64,000 nt of DNA from Thamnaconus septentrionalis (GCA_009823395.1 CM020513.1:10223501-10287500); one strand, 5' to 3'; positions 13,218-26,300 are shown, counted from the stretch's first letter. Notes: generated by a model not told the origin, from the sequence alone. Program-made: numbers and translations.

Positions 13218-14885
13218 GACAGAGGAAGATGTACATAGAGAGACGGTGCGATGCTGTTTCTGGGTTGTTTATTGCAGATTTTGTCTCTTTTGTCCTGTTT
13301 TACAAAGTGAAGTCGCTTGGAGTCGTTCACGTGCTGGTTTTGCTTGGTTACTGTTTTCAGTTTGTTTGTTTTTTTCTCTTTTGTTTTTCAATCAACTGAG
13401 CTCCCTCTGGACATCCTTGACTTGTGCTATTAAGAAAAAAAAATTGAAGGAAAAGCTGTTGACCGCTCTTGCAAGTGCTGCTCCTGAAAGCTCCTGTTGT
13501 TTTATTTTGTGTTGTTTTGTTTTTTTGTCCTTTTGTTTTCCCCCACAATGATCAGTGTTACTGCGTCATTCCTGATTCATGGTTTACATTTTTCTGTTCC
13601 GGCGAATTGCCGTTGATCCGGGTGATGCATCGCTGCATGGACCAGTGGTGATATTCCTGCCGCCAAAGTCACACTGAAACCCACTCTGACCTCCTGCGAG
13701 TCACGGCGGTGCGAGTTCACTGCATCCCCTTTGAAAGCTCCTGCCTCCCTCCCTCCATCCATCCATCCATCCATCCATCCATCCAGACCGTCCACGATGT
13801 CCTCTGAGCCACGCTGGAGGCTTCTCCTGACTTCCCAGCTCTTCCATCCTCTCCTCTGGCGGCTCTGGCTGTAAAAAATAAATAAATAAATAAAAGAAAG
13901 AAAGAAAGAGACAAGAAAAAGGTAGCACTCAGCAGTCTGTCCTGTTCAGCAGACAAACACATGTAGCGAACTAACGCAGACCCTCAACATGTTCCTGCAA
14001 AAAAAACAACAACTCTCTCTCTCTCTCTCCGTGTTCTCGTCCACGCAGTATTGAAACTTGTCATATTACTCTTTTTTTTTTCTCTGAGCCAACTGAGTAG
14101 CTTTGACGCCAATCCAGTCTCGTTGTAATCGCTGCACTATTATTCCCCTTCTCACTTTCGGCTCTCGTCGAGCAGATGCTTCAGCTGCGATCTCACAGAC
14201 ACAATCTGTATCGATCCACTCTCTCCCTCGAGCCCCCGGAGCTGGACGCTCCAGTAGAAACTGTGCTGATCTTGGTTTGAAAGCAGCTTTCAAACTTTTT
14301 ACATGAGCGTAAACTGTAGACCTGTTTAAAAGAAAACGAAAAATTAAAAAAATTAAATAAAATAAAAAAAAATCTGAGCTGGAAGGTGAAAACTGATCTC
14401 AGGTCAAATGTCTTTCGGTTGATGTTTGATGGGATGGACTTTATATACGTGTTGAGGCTGATAATGTGGTCGTCAGCCTCAGGAGAAAAAAAAAAAAAAA
14501 GAAGTGAAAAAAAGTGAATGTACCTGTCACTGGAAAGCATGCTCTGCTTTTTCTGGTTGTTTTTGTTCCTCTTTTATACACAGTGTATGTACTATTTATG
14601 CTTTTTGGGTGTACATTGGTTGAAAAGACTCTGTTATATGAAAGGATATATTATCCTGTGTATGATTCATTATCTACTTATTAATCATGACAACATTTAA
14701 CAGACTACACTTGCTCTCTCATGTTTTGTGCTACAAAACGAGGCGGGGGGGCTCGTCTTTGTCGCCGCCCACTCTGGATATGGTCATAAATATAAGGTGC
14801 AATTTGTGTTTTGTTTCTTTTCTTTTTTTAATGATGCAAACATGTCTATGGTTGTGAGAATAAAAAAGAAGACTTTATAGGGAGA
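12539..14885 (+). other. myo9a: myo9a 3' UTR with poly(A) signal
   Basis: From the TGA to an AATAAA at 14859-14864 there is no convincing coding exon. The stretch is AT-rich downstream and carries (ATT)n at 13176-13217, (ATCC)n at about 13757-13785, (AAAT)n at about 13876-13896 and (CT)n near 14012-14028. Long reading frames in it are compositional (Pro/Ser/Arg-rich shadows). The size suits a large myosin transcript; the exact cleavage site is inferred from the signal only. Confidence 0.6.
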
Positions 14886-15444
14886 TTCATCTGCTTATTA
14901 AAAAAAAACTGCAGCGGAACAATGATGAGTTAAGTGTTTTGAGTCGTGGCTTCTGGTTGGTGTTTCAACCAACTGTTAGAGGTCAAGGGGTCTCATGTGG
15001 TGGCCTTGAAAATAACAGAAGACAAATGAAACCAATGAAAAAATAAATGAGATTATATTTTTTGATGCCCTCTAAAAAGGGCGTCACTAACAGACGCTAA
15101 CAACAGCCACAATAAAGAAACGGAAGATGTCGCTTCCCAGTAAATGTGCAACAATTAAATTAGAAATTTAGAATTAGATTAGATTAGAAGCTTTTTTTAA
15201 GCTTCTAATCTAATTGTTGCACATTTACTGGGAAGCGACATCTTCTACACAATAATAACGAATGAATTTGGAGTGACTGAGTTCACACGACAAAGAATCT
15301 ATTTAGCACGTTGCTTTTCTTTTCAAATATTTCTGCAACCTCATCACTGGTCGGTCAGAATAGGTCTTTTGAGTGAGCGTCCGCGGTCACGCAGCCTTTC
15401 AGGCTAAAACCAACTTCGCCCCGCTAGCTGAGCCGTGGCTGCAG
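14881..15444. other. Spacer between myo9a and the exonuclease gene
   Basis: No gene is seen. The main feature is the long hairpin at 15123-15245, listed separately. The rest is AT-rich. Confidence 0.6.
15123..15245. repeat. Long inverted repeat (hairpin)
   Basis: Bases 15123-15157, starting GAAGATGTCGCTTCCCAG, recur as a near-perfect reverse complement at 15210-15244. An inner inverted pair, about 15177-15193 with 15199-15215, extends the stem around an AAGCTT...AAGCTT centre. No recognisable transposon sits inside. Confidence 0.9.
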
Positions 15445-16661
15445 GTTCGACGCTCGGTTTGTTTGACACTGTGTTGGTTCCAGACCAGCTGTTCTCTCCC
15501 CCTCTGATCGAGGCCTTCACCCTAAAGCTGCCATCAACATTCACACCAGTAAAAAAAAAACAAAAAAACAATAACTTTAATTTTTCTCTCTGGAGCATAA
15601 CTTGGGTCCCTGCCAGTATAAATTAACTAAGAGCAAAGTGTGGTTGAAATCTGGCAGCTTTTTATTGGTCACTCATTTACATCTCTGTTCAGTTGTGTCA
15701 GGTTTCACTACCAGCTATCATCAACCACACCCTGAACCTCAACCCGTCCACGGTGAGTTCAAGCTCTGTTCATATCTGTCTGTCTGCTTGTGGAAAGTTT
15801 AAAATTTAATGTAGGACATCACACTCTTCATAAGCAGTGACATATTAAGAAAAAAAAAGCTCATAAGTATCAATTTTTTTCTAAATCACTGTCAATATTT
15901 ATGTCATAATATTATTCAAAAAAATACAGATACATGATGATTTAATTCTACCATAAACATTCATGTCATTTCAAATCATAGATACCTAAACAGTAACTGC
16001 ATAAGGCAGCACACACTTTATTTTATAAATGGCCATATTTGAAACATTGCAATTCACTCAAGTCACTCTCAGAAAATATTGTGTGTATTATATGTTAAAT
16101 TGTGGTGATGCATGTATACTTCCGTCACTACCCCTCAGTTTCATGTCACAGGAAAATGAAGAGGTGTGTGGGCACCGAGTTCAACATGTCTTCTGTGCTG
16201 CTTCTATCAGATTTGTATTATCTTCATCACGGACAATAACTATTACCCAATTATCATGCATTACTCAATACTCAGTTGTCCAAATCCAACCTTAGAGCTT
16301 ATATTTCAGTGGGGACAGCAAGTTCCAGCAGGGTGAAGTCCATCCACCTCCTCAAAAATAGATGAAATTACATTTTTGTTTTCTTCCTGTAACTTGCTAT
16401 CATGGCCTGTGCGCGCCCAAGAAATGCCACAGGATGTGGGGAGACTAAAGTTTTCTACAGAAGCCTGACTAACAGTTTCATTTCTACCAAAATGAAAGCA
16501 GAGTTGCCTGTTCTCTGTACTGCCTCTCCCTCTCCTCCTTCTCTGTACACGGTCACTCCCTCCCAGTTTCCCGTCACAGACGCATAAAGATTTGTTTGAC
16601 ATTCTAGTGTCTATCAGTCCCCAGTCCCGTCATCCACACCTCAAACCACGCACTGCCCAAG
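15445..16661 (+). CDS. Candidate upstream linker exons of the exonuclease gene
   Basis: Three short open segments have acceptable splice sites and end in phase 0, matching the ATG exon at 16794: 15445-15548, 15702-15752 (acceptor GTCAG, donor GTGAGT) and 16608-16661 (acceptor TCTAG, donor GTGAGT). The last two look like copies of each other (listed as a finding). They could be linker exons before the nuclease domain, or 5' UTR. I see no start codon of good context and no RING or B-box exon. This is inference only. Confidence 0.3.
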
Positions 16662-16793
16662 GTGAGTTCAAATCCTGCTTATTTCTTTCCTTAATCTGGT
16701 CAGTATGCCCGTTTCTTGAAGTGGAATTTTTAATGCGTACCTCAAATTCTAATTGTGTCTGTATATATATGTATATTTTTTTTTTTATGACAG

Positions 16794-17832
16794 ATGTCTC
16801 ATCAATCTATCATCTTCTTCGACCTGGAGACCACTGGCTTAAGTAATGTTCACTTCAAATATATATATATAGATATATACATATTATTTATTTATTTCAT
16901 CAGCATGAAAGTTTTCATTTCAAGTAGTGAAATAGTTAGAGGGGCCAAAAATGATTTTCATCATCCAAGATATCAGGAAATAAAGAAAAAAGTTTCACAA
17001 TCTCACGTAGAAAGTTTTATGTGCTTACGTAAAAGTTTCTTTGTTTTGTTTTTTAAAACGAATCCGGGGGCAAAAAAAACCCCAACAATAATATTAATAA
17101 TCCGTGTCCCTTTAGGGGCTACGTACTCCGTAGTACAGGGGCAAAAAAAATCAAATGAAATAAAAGACATACAGTATTATGAACATTTAAAAAAAAAAGT
17201 TTTTTGATTACCTGCAACACACAAACCACCAAGAAGCAGTGTATCACCTCCACTTTCGGATCTTAGTGACTCAGCTCCATAAATCTTTTTCTCTTTCAGA
17301 CACAAGGTATTGTGAAATAATCCAGTTGTCAGCCATCTGTGGAGATGTCATCTTTGACGCCTACACCATGCCCTCCGGCAACGTGGCTGACGGCGCGACA
17401 AAAAAAACAGGCCTCTCCGTCCGTGAAGGACGCCTCTATCTCTGGGGGACTCCTGTGCAAACTGTTCCTCTTCGCCAAGTCTTCACCTCCTTCCTGGCTT
17501 ACATTCGGTCTTTCCAAGGTCCTGTGCTGCTGGCTGCCCACAATGCAAAATTCTTTGACATGGTGATACTCACCAGAGTCCTGCAGCAGCAGTTCCCTGA
17601 TCTCTGGCCTCAGTTCAAGCGGATGGTCCCTGCGTGTTTAGACACATTTCCGCTAAGCAAGAGAGTCCATCCTGGGCTGAAAAGTTATTCTCTGTCATCA
17701 CTGGTTGCCAAGTTCCTGGGGGAAGCTTTCAGAGCTCACAATGCAGTGGAAGATGCCAGGGTCCTGCAGAAGCTGTTCTACACCTGGAATCCTGCAAGAA
17801 GCACCTACTCTGAATTTATCACCCAAGTGTAG
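16794..17832 (+). CDS. DEDDh 3'-5' exonuclease, PML/TREX-like
   Basis: Two exons, 16794-16842 and 17300-17832, encode 193 residues, essentially just one nuclease domain. All five DEDDh residues are present: Asp and Glu in FFDLETTGL (Exo I), Asp in AHNAKFFDMV (Exo II), His and Asp in HNAVEDARVL (Exo III). Such enzymes remove nucleotides from DNA or RNA 3' ends using two metal ions. The overall wording resembles the exonuclease-like C-terminus of PML isoform I and fish proteins annotated as PML-like; human PML lies close to MYO9A on 15q, which supports that origin. The ATG follows an acceptor directly (GACAG|ATG), so the protein may extend upstream. There is no C-terminal membrane segment as in TREX1. 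The domain call is certain; orthology to PML is inferred. Confidence 0.85.
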
Positions 17833-18189
17833 ATTTCGAAACAAAGGTGAATTGGCAAAACCGGTTATTGGTTGTAACTGGTGACTGCACTAGTGACAAA
17901 AAGTGACATATTTTGAACAGTTAAATATTCATAGAATTAAATTAGATTATATATGTTATATGATAACATGAATGTGCTTGTCAAACATAAATTTGCAAAC
18001 AAAATAAAAATTGAGTTAAAAAAAACAACAAGTTTTAATTTTTTTTTAAGGCACTCATGCAAAGTTTACTATTTTCAAAACAGATACACATGTACATAAG
18101 TATCTCAGAAATCTGATGCCTGGGCTAAATGGGCTGATGCAAGTCACTATAGTTTCACTTTCATGTCTGTTATAAAGTAAGGAAGCAAT

Positions 18190-18720
18190 TATCCTCTGTG
18201 GGAAAGTTACTTACTGACTGAAACTTACTGCTAGTGGGAAATCAACATCTTGAACTTACTGCTTACTATTATGCAGCTGCGCTGTATGTTATGAAAACCA
18301 TAGCCATAGCCTCATGCGCGAGAATAGAAGACAAGAAAGGAGAGGCCGTCTGGTCCCGTGAGAGCGGCGGGTGTTGTTGTAGAACGTGTTGTTTGAGATT
18401 GTGTGCAGACAAAACGAACCTAGACGCAGATGCGGCTGGCATTCTGAGAAAAAAGACTCCAAGACGACAACATTCTACTCAAACTGTTCGGGCCGTCCGC
18501 TCATGATGCACCGCTGCCATGACAACGTCGGCTGACAAGCACCTGCTGGCGCTAGGAGGAGCCCGGTAACGCCCCCTCCGGCAGAAGGAAGATAAAGGAC
18601 GACACCCCGGAGGACCAGACGCTTCTCGATCCGCATCATTTATTCAATCTTGGCTTAATTCTGATCTTTTATTACATTGTTACCTTTGACTATTGGCCTC
18701 GTCTCCGTTATTCCGATCAA
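18190..18720 (+). mobile_element. Possible solo LTR-like sequence
   Basis: A block with GATAAAGGA (a TATA-like element near 18590) is followed by a GC-rich leader (GACACCCCGGAGGACCAGAC) and then a T-rich tail. This is the layout of U3-R-U5. I found no target-site duplication, primer-binding site or gag/pol reading frame, so boundaries and identity are uncertain. Confidence 0.25.
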
Positions 18721-19794
18721 CGAATGTGCGAGGGAACCAGAGAAAGGAGGCTTATTCCCTCAACACCTCCTTGTATCCACCAGACATGCGTAAATACAAA
18801 ACAAGGTTGGACAGGCGCGCCGCCATTTTTAGAGTTTTCTATACATAAGCCTTCGGTGTAACGCAAATCAAAGGAACTACACATTCCAGAAGCCAACGGT
18901 GCTTCCGGTGGCTGCTTTCCGCCAGAATCCAAACGCCAATGGAGGTAGCAAACGCACGTCAAAGGAGGAACCGATGTGATACAAAGTGATTTGCAACGCA
19001 AAGTCAGATGCCTCGACGTAACCTATGAAGCTCATAAAACTGGCGGGGAAGGCCCTAATAATACTAAACTTGACTAGAGTAAAAATGTGACGGTGCTAAC
19101 GGCTTTATTATGATATCAAACACGTTTAATAAGCAGATTAAAAAAAATTGGGATAAAAGTAATGTGATTGTGTAAAGGAAACCAATGCTAAATAATTTAG
19201 TAAAATGCAGCTTTTGTTTGGATCTATTCAACTGAGGTAGGCATGTGTGGCTAATGAAATTGCATTAATTTATTAATTCATTCATTTTTATGAAGGTAAT
19301 AAATGTCGCCCTATATTACCACCGAAGAACTATTCATGTTGCCATTTATTTTGAAATAAAACTGCAGAACATAAAGTTATCTTTTAAAAAAAAAAAAAAA
19401 AAAGAATGGGGAGACGATCAAATCAGATTCAATGTATTGCCTGAAGACTAGAAGTAGAGAGAATGGGAGCAGTACAGGAGTGAGAGTCATTTTCAACAGG
19501 AGTGACCTGGGACAGGTGTGAAAAGTCACTCCCGTGCCATCCGCTAATACAAACTCAACATTAGCGTGAATGTTTCCCGCTGCCTGTTATCTGAAGCTGC
19601 AGATAAAGGGTTATTTTTCATTCTCTAGTCCTTTGTTTTTGATGTTTGCAATTTGATTCTGTTGAAGATACTTTGCTTTATATGTGCAGTATTAATCCCT
19701 TTTTGCGTAGTTTATCATCATCATCTGCGTAATCGTGGGCAGACAACGAGTAAATCGTCAATGTTCTGAATTCCGAAAGTCATTTGAACGCAGC

Positions 19795-20042
19795 ACGTTC
19801 TACTTCCGGTAAGAAACCGCTATCTGAGGAAAACATCCCGAGCTGGATTCCGCTAGACGGCTACACGTCCGCAGAGGCTAAGCGTTGCTGCTTTGTGTTC
19901 ATTCTTTGAATCTGAACGTCTAAAAAACACGGAACTACAATATGCTCGGCCACAGATAACCTTACAGGGGCTGCCACTGCCTCCTCGGCCGGCTGAAGGA
20001 CGGTGTCGGACGGCGTAGGACGGAGGGACGGACCTACTCCTG
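19795..20042 (+). promoter_or_regulatory. cerk: cerk promoter and 5' UTR
   Basis: A TATA-less GC-rich stretch precedes the cerk ATG. TACTTCCGG at about 19801-19809 matches the ETS/GABP site common in housekeeping promoters. The ATG at 20043 is the first in frame with the conserved N-terminus. Confidence 0.4.
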
Positions 20043-22202
20043 ATGGAGAGGCCGGTCAGGCAGCTGCTGCTGTCCGAGCTCCGCGTCCGAAACACGGCTT
20101 ACGACGTGAGCCTCAGCTGCTCCCTGCTCACATGGAAGAGACGCGTCTCCAGCCCAGTCTACCACCCCTTCAAACCGAGTAAGTCCTGCTTGTCCGCTTG
20201 CGTGTTGGTACGTCTCGCACCAACATTGTGTATGCTCTTTTGTCTGTCTGTCAGTCTGTCCGTCTCTCTTTTCCCTGCTTCTGCAAACACACCGCGACAT
20301 CGTGCGGCATAAACAAAGGACGCGGCAAGGACACGTTGTGGACTGCGTGTCTAAAAACTCAACTCAACTGGACGTTAATCAATGTCCCGAACAATGATTC
20401 GCCTAACTCGGCCTGTGGCATTAAGTGACACATCCGCTTACATAAGGCACAGCATCTGAGAGGAAACAGAATATGTGGAGGTCAGTGTGGAGTTCCAGGC
20501 CAGAGCGCAGCGCAGCACAGTGATAAACTCAGACTCTGTCATGTCTGGACTTTATGCAACTTTTGCAATCGCTGATGTGAATAAGCAGGAATGTGGCTGC
20601 CAGCTTTCCACCAATCCATCTAGACTTTGGTCTAGATCAGAGGTGGGTAAACTTTTTGACCCCTGGGCCACAATGGGTTGTAAAATGTGAGAGCGGACCA
20701 GGAGCACATGGAAGGAGTGTTTTGGTGACCCACCTTATAGGAGGAAAAATACAGCATGTAATGTGCAGGAAAAGTGTGCTTTAATGTCTATTGAAAACAA
20801 AAGTGTTACAGCAAAACGTCTGTCGGAATTTAGGTCTTTATTGAAATGACTCTTAAAACACTGAAACAATTGATGAAATACAACCATTTAAGTAGTTACT
20901 TACTATTAATATAATTTCTTCAGACCTGGCAGGCCGGATCAAAAAGCTTAACGGGCCACATTTGGCCCCCGGGCCGTAGTTTGCCCATGCCTGGTTTCGA
21001 TGGAGTCTAGATGGAGGGATAACTAGATGGATAGTTATCGCTACTGCATTAGACTGTCAACATCCTCCTCCTGTGTCATTGTTACTAAAAGATTAAACTG
21101 CATTTTGACTTAGTCTGTATATATTAACCGCATTCGTCATGCGGGTAGACTGACTACAGAACCGAGCTTCACCATTTCACCGTCGAGTTACACATTCACC
21201 CAAAACATTCCAGCTGCCTCCACTTTTTTCCCAGTGATCTCAATCCAGTTGTTTGTCAGCGTTGCGTAGCGTGGTCTTGTTGTTGTCGAATCGTGAAAGC
21301 AGTTAGTGTGATGACCTGAAACGACATATGGCTGTGTGATGAATCTTTAATGATCCACCTGGCTTCTCTCTGCGGCTGCTGCTGCTCGTGTTGTCTTTTG
21401 GGACATTGATTAATTAGAATAAAAAGAGTCACCCAATATACATGGTGGTGTCACATCCACTTTTAACTTCTTTTTTCTGGTAAATAGCAGAGGGGGAAGC
21501 AACCTCTGCGCATCGTTTAGCACACTCGTATTTTTTGTTGTTGAGACGACGCTGCCCTTGAAGTTCCGAGACAGCCGGATGATGTTGAAATTCAAAGGCC
21601 AAACACAATGCAATCATTAGTCAGCTGTCACATGGCGGACTGTTCTCACGGGTTTTACAGTGTTCCCGAGCCCATAATGTCCTTCATAAAAGACGTGCTG
21701 GACCTTGTCTCTGAACAACACGTCGCACACAATCAGCTTTTTCCATTCAACTTATTTTTTTCAACTCAGTGTTTCACTCTCACGAGGTTTGACTAAGGTT
21801 TGACTGAGGTTTGAGCTAAATGTTTCTGCCACCAAAAAGGAAGATACGCATTACAAAATAAGCAAATCTGACAATTAGGTCAAACATCATTGTCCATTAT
21901 ATTCAACTTGCAGTATTTCCAGATGACTTTGTCCAAACTTTTCGGTCAGTGGCAGGGATGCAAATTATCGATTAATTCATTAATCGTGAGTTGATTGACC
22001 TTATCGATGGATTAACGATTAATTGATAAGCGGTGATTTTTCCTGAGAATCTAAATTTCACAATGAAAAATGTGTAAGGAACACATTATATAACCCTTAA
22101 ATAATTCTGAGGGTCCAATGTGACCCATTCTTCCATTAGAAAACAGAAAAAACACCCTAAACTTTTATCCTCTGACTTTAAGTTCTGATGGGTCACATCT
22201 CA

Positions 22203-22233
<31 letters not shown>

Positions 22234-23294
22234 TTGTTTAAAAGTAACTTGTTCCAGGTATACAGGTATAAACCCATGACATTTAACAATAAAAAAAACC
22301 CGGTGTAAAAAAAAAAATCAATTAATTGTGACTAATTTAATTTAATATATTAAATTCTTAATAGACGATTAATCGATAATCGATGAATTGTTAACATCCC
22401 TGGTTAGAGGAAGAAGGTTTTCAGATGCGTCTCCACATGTTCTGCCTGCGGTTTGCTATTTTGGAGTGTTTTTGGTAACGCTGTGGTTCTCCTGCAGGCT
22501 TTTGTGCTCCTTTGTTCCCTGGTCGACTGCATGCAGGTAGGAGGAGTTAACGCTCCCATAATGCAGTGGGCCACCCCACCTCCTGGCAGTGGCGCCGCTG
22601 CAGTTTGAACATGTTTCAGTGTTTGATGGCAGAACTGTGTCTGTGTGGCTCTGAACTTGTGTTCCAAAATAATGTGATTTATTTATTTGAATAAACAAGA
22701 CATGCAGACTGCTGTTGACATGTAAACAGCAGTCTGCTGTTTGTGAATTCTCATGCTTGTATTGGCTCTGCTTTAAAATTTCACTTGAAATCACATTTTG
22801 GAATATAACTCCTCTTCTCATATAGAAGATTGTGGATTTCCTGTTTAGTGCTGTTTGCATCGTCATCAAATGTAGCAGAAACATGCAGTGTGACCTGTAC
22901 ATCTCCCCCTTTCAATGTGTAGTTTGCCTCAGTAGTTTGAGAAACTGTAGTTTGTAGCTTGTAATGTGCTGCCACTTCCAGAAATGTCACTGTGTAAGCA
23001 AATCGGAATGCTCCCACTCAGACTTTGTTCCTCCTCAATAAATAAAAACATGTTCAGATTAGTGTTTAATCACCCACTAAGACTTGCAGAGTTGTCAGAC
23101 TCGTCCCTCGTCATCCTTTTTGTTGAACGCAGGTCGACCTGCGGTCGGCCTTTGGCTTCTTTCCCACTGGCCAAACAAATCCCAGGACCCCCACCGACCC
23201 ACCGCACGGCTCTTTACGATCAGCAGGACAGAAGAACAATGTTTTTAGTGTCAACTTCTTGGCCTGCTTAGCGAGATTACTGATACATCTCTCT

Positions 23295-23335
<41 letters not shown>

Positions 23336-26300
23336 ACACACACACACACACACACGCATTTGTAACTGAGATGGTGTCAATGAGAGGGTCAGCCCAGGTC
23401 TGCTGTTCCCACTGAAAGCTGAGCCGATTTTTGTGCCGATCGCCGTGTCCCCTTTTCCCACTGCCCTCACCTTTGTCTGCAGCTTTAAACTTTTTTTTAT
23501 TAATCTTTTTGGCCAATGGGAAAGCAGTACAGCCCTGCGCAGTTTCTTCTCATTCTTCATCTTCAAGCACACGCTGGCATTTTAGTTTTTGTCTCCCCCA
23601 TTCTCAGTCAAACTTTGGCTGAGTTGGCCTCAGTGTTAGTTTATCATTTGCCCTCCGTACGCAGCAGCACTTTATTTTTTTATTAACAAAGGAATTCCTG
23701 CACAAAATGCTGCGGCGTACAGATTCAGACGCGGGCTTTCAAACACACTGAAAAACTCTCACGCTTGTCACATTTTACTGCCTTAAAATGAGCTCCGGCA
23801 GCCTCGCCGCCACCGTGTTGGTCATGTGACCTGTCGTGTCACGTGACCTCTTTTATGGCTCCCCAGTCAGATGTCAGCCATGACCACGGCTTTACCTCTG
23901 CTCCAGCTCCAGCAGGGTGGCAAGTGGAAGAGAGGCTCAGCTGATCGCAGGCTTTCTTTCCCTCGTGCCGCTCCTGCCGTTTTTCATAGAAAAATCGAGA
24001 CATTTCTTCATAAATCGCAAGGAATTTGTGGTTTATGTCCAATTTATTGGATGTAGTTTATGTCCAATTTATTGTACATAAACTACGGAGGCGTATTGCA
24101 TTTACTTGGGGGGAAAAATCTCTGTTTTTCGGGGTAATTTATATTTATGGTTGGTTTTTTTGGGGTAATTTCTTTTTCTGATTTTCTGAGTTCTGATTAT
24201 TTTTCTCGTGTTTTTGTCGGAATAATTTTCTTTTCTGTTTTTCGGACTAATCTCTTTTTCCGCGAGTTTAGAGAGATTCTCAAACAATCGCATCCTTTCC
24301 GTTATTGAGAGCTGAATTGAATGGAAGCAAACATGGCCAGCTTGTTTAGTTTAATTAAGTTTGACTTTTGACCTGTGTTTGGTTTAAGACACTGGGAGAC
24401 GGTCCCGTCTATAAGTCACATAGACGGTGTTGCCATTAGTTTGTGGACTTTACCCAGCCAGGTTGTTCAGAGTGAAAGCTCATTCAGATCTCCTCGACAT
24501 CGTGATGTTTCTACAGGATCAGTTCTGGACGAATATGGCGTGCTCCATGGATACAAGGTGATGCATTTGAAATGCGTTCAGGCTGGCTAAGTGGTGACCC
24601 AAGAGGCAATCAGGAGACTGTTGGTGCCGGAATCGCCTTTGGAGGCGGATGCACCGGAATCCAGGTCTAAACGGTTTTCTTGCGGGATTTCAAAGTATCA
24701 CGATAATTCAGAAAAAAGCCCCTGAAAAACAGGGCTGAAAAAATGAACACAAAAAACAGGGAAAAATTAGTCAGAAAAACAGAAAAAAATGAATGATTCT
24801 AAAAAACAGGTGAAAAAAATAATTACCCCAAAAAACAGAGCTTCTTTTCCCAAGCCAATGCAATACGCTTCTGTAATAAACCAGTAATAATATTGTTTTA
24901 GGGTGCTATACTGAAGTGTGTGTCTGTGTGTGTCCGTGGACAGGTGTGTGTCACAGTGTGCCAGTGTCAGAGATCATCTCTGTGAGAGAGGAGGAGGAGG
25001 AGGACGAGAGCAGCAGCAGCAGCAGCAGGAGGCGGCAGAGGGACGATGGCAGCTGGAAAAAGATCCAGGAGAGCGAAGGGAAGGGCTGCAGGCAGGCCTT
25101 CACAGGTAAACACACGTCGGGTGACGGGGCGAGCCGACACGAGACACGCCCGTGACTCACTCAGCGGTTCGGCTCTCCAGCATTTTCTCAGGTTCACCGG
25201 CGGTCACACCACTAAATTCACGTTTGGTTTAATTACTGTAAAAACTTAAAGTGGTTGAAGTTTGCATTGCTACTGAGATGTGTGGGGGCGAGGTGGGGAG
25301 GGATTAATGGCAGGGAGAGAGAGAGAGAGCGACTCTGTTCAGCGGGCAGCATGTGTGCATCATTTAGTAAAATGTCAAGCACAATGCCTCCTCTATTGGG
25401 AAGCCGCACGGCGCCTCAGGCAGCTGGTTAACAATCCTGTACGTCTAATCCCCGCTCGCATTTTCTTTTTTTTTTTTTGAACGCCTCCTTTTTGTAATTA
25501 CGTCGCTTCAAAGATGGCAAACAGCCACAAAACTGGTACCTGATCAAACCGAGTTGGAAAACTGAGGAGTAACAAACCTCAAGGCTCCCTGCAGAACACA
25601 AGTGGGAAAATACCTCTATATTTTCCTCATCATGAAGTCGCCACCCAAATTTATTCCCCAGCACTCAAAAATGTTCCACAAAACTAATAATGCCAGCACA
25701 CTTTCTATCATGTTTAGTATATGAATTATTGAAATTATTGAATTGAATTGTGGCAAATTAAACGGCCATAATTATACACAAACTGCCAGTCAAAACTTTG
25801 GACACATGCTTCTGATTGAACGGTTTTTCTTTCATTTTCATGACTGTTTACATTGTAGATTGTCACTCGGGTCATCAAAACTGTGAATGAGCACTCATGG
25901 AATGTGTATTAAACAAAAAAGGTGTGAAATAACTCAAGCAAGTTTTATATTTTAGATGATTTAGAATAGCCATGTCACCATTTATGTCAAATATCTTGGT
26001 CATATATTTGATGTCTTCAATATGTATCTACAGTGTAGAAAGTAGTAAAGATAAAGAAGAAACAGGTGCGTCCAAGCATTTGGCCCGTAGTTATATTTTA
26101 AGATCCACTTCTGGATCGCGACCCACCAGTTGAGAAACGCTGGTGTGAAGAGTTGCGCGTTTGGTCTCGCCACCGTGAGAGGGGAACCGAGGGGAGGTTC
26201 GAAGAAGTGAGATTAAGAGGGCCGCGCCGTCGTGATAAATCAGTGAGTGGTGAGTTTTCAAAGCGTCCCCTCCGCTGTGCGTCTGCCCTCCGCCAGTGTC

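Larger units (their letters stand above)
17833..20042. other. Spacer between exonuclease gene and cerk
   Basis: It contains AT-rich sequence after the exonuclease stop, a possible LTR-like segment at about 18190-18720 and an A run at 19386-19403. The last 250 bases are the GC-richer cerk promoter/5' UTR. No coding exon is supported. Confidence 0.6.
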
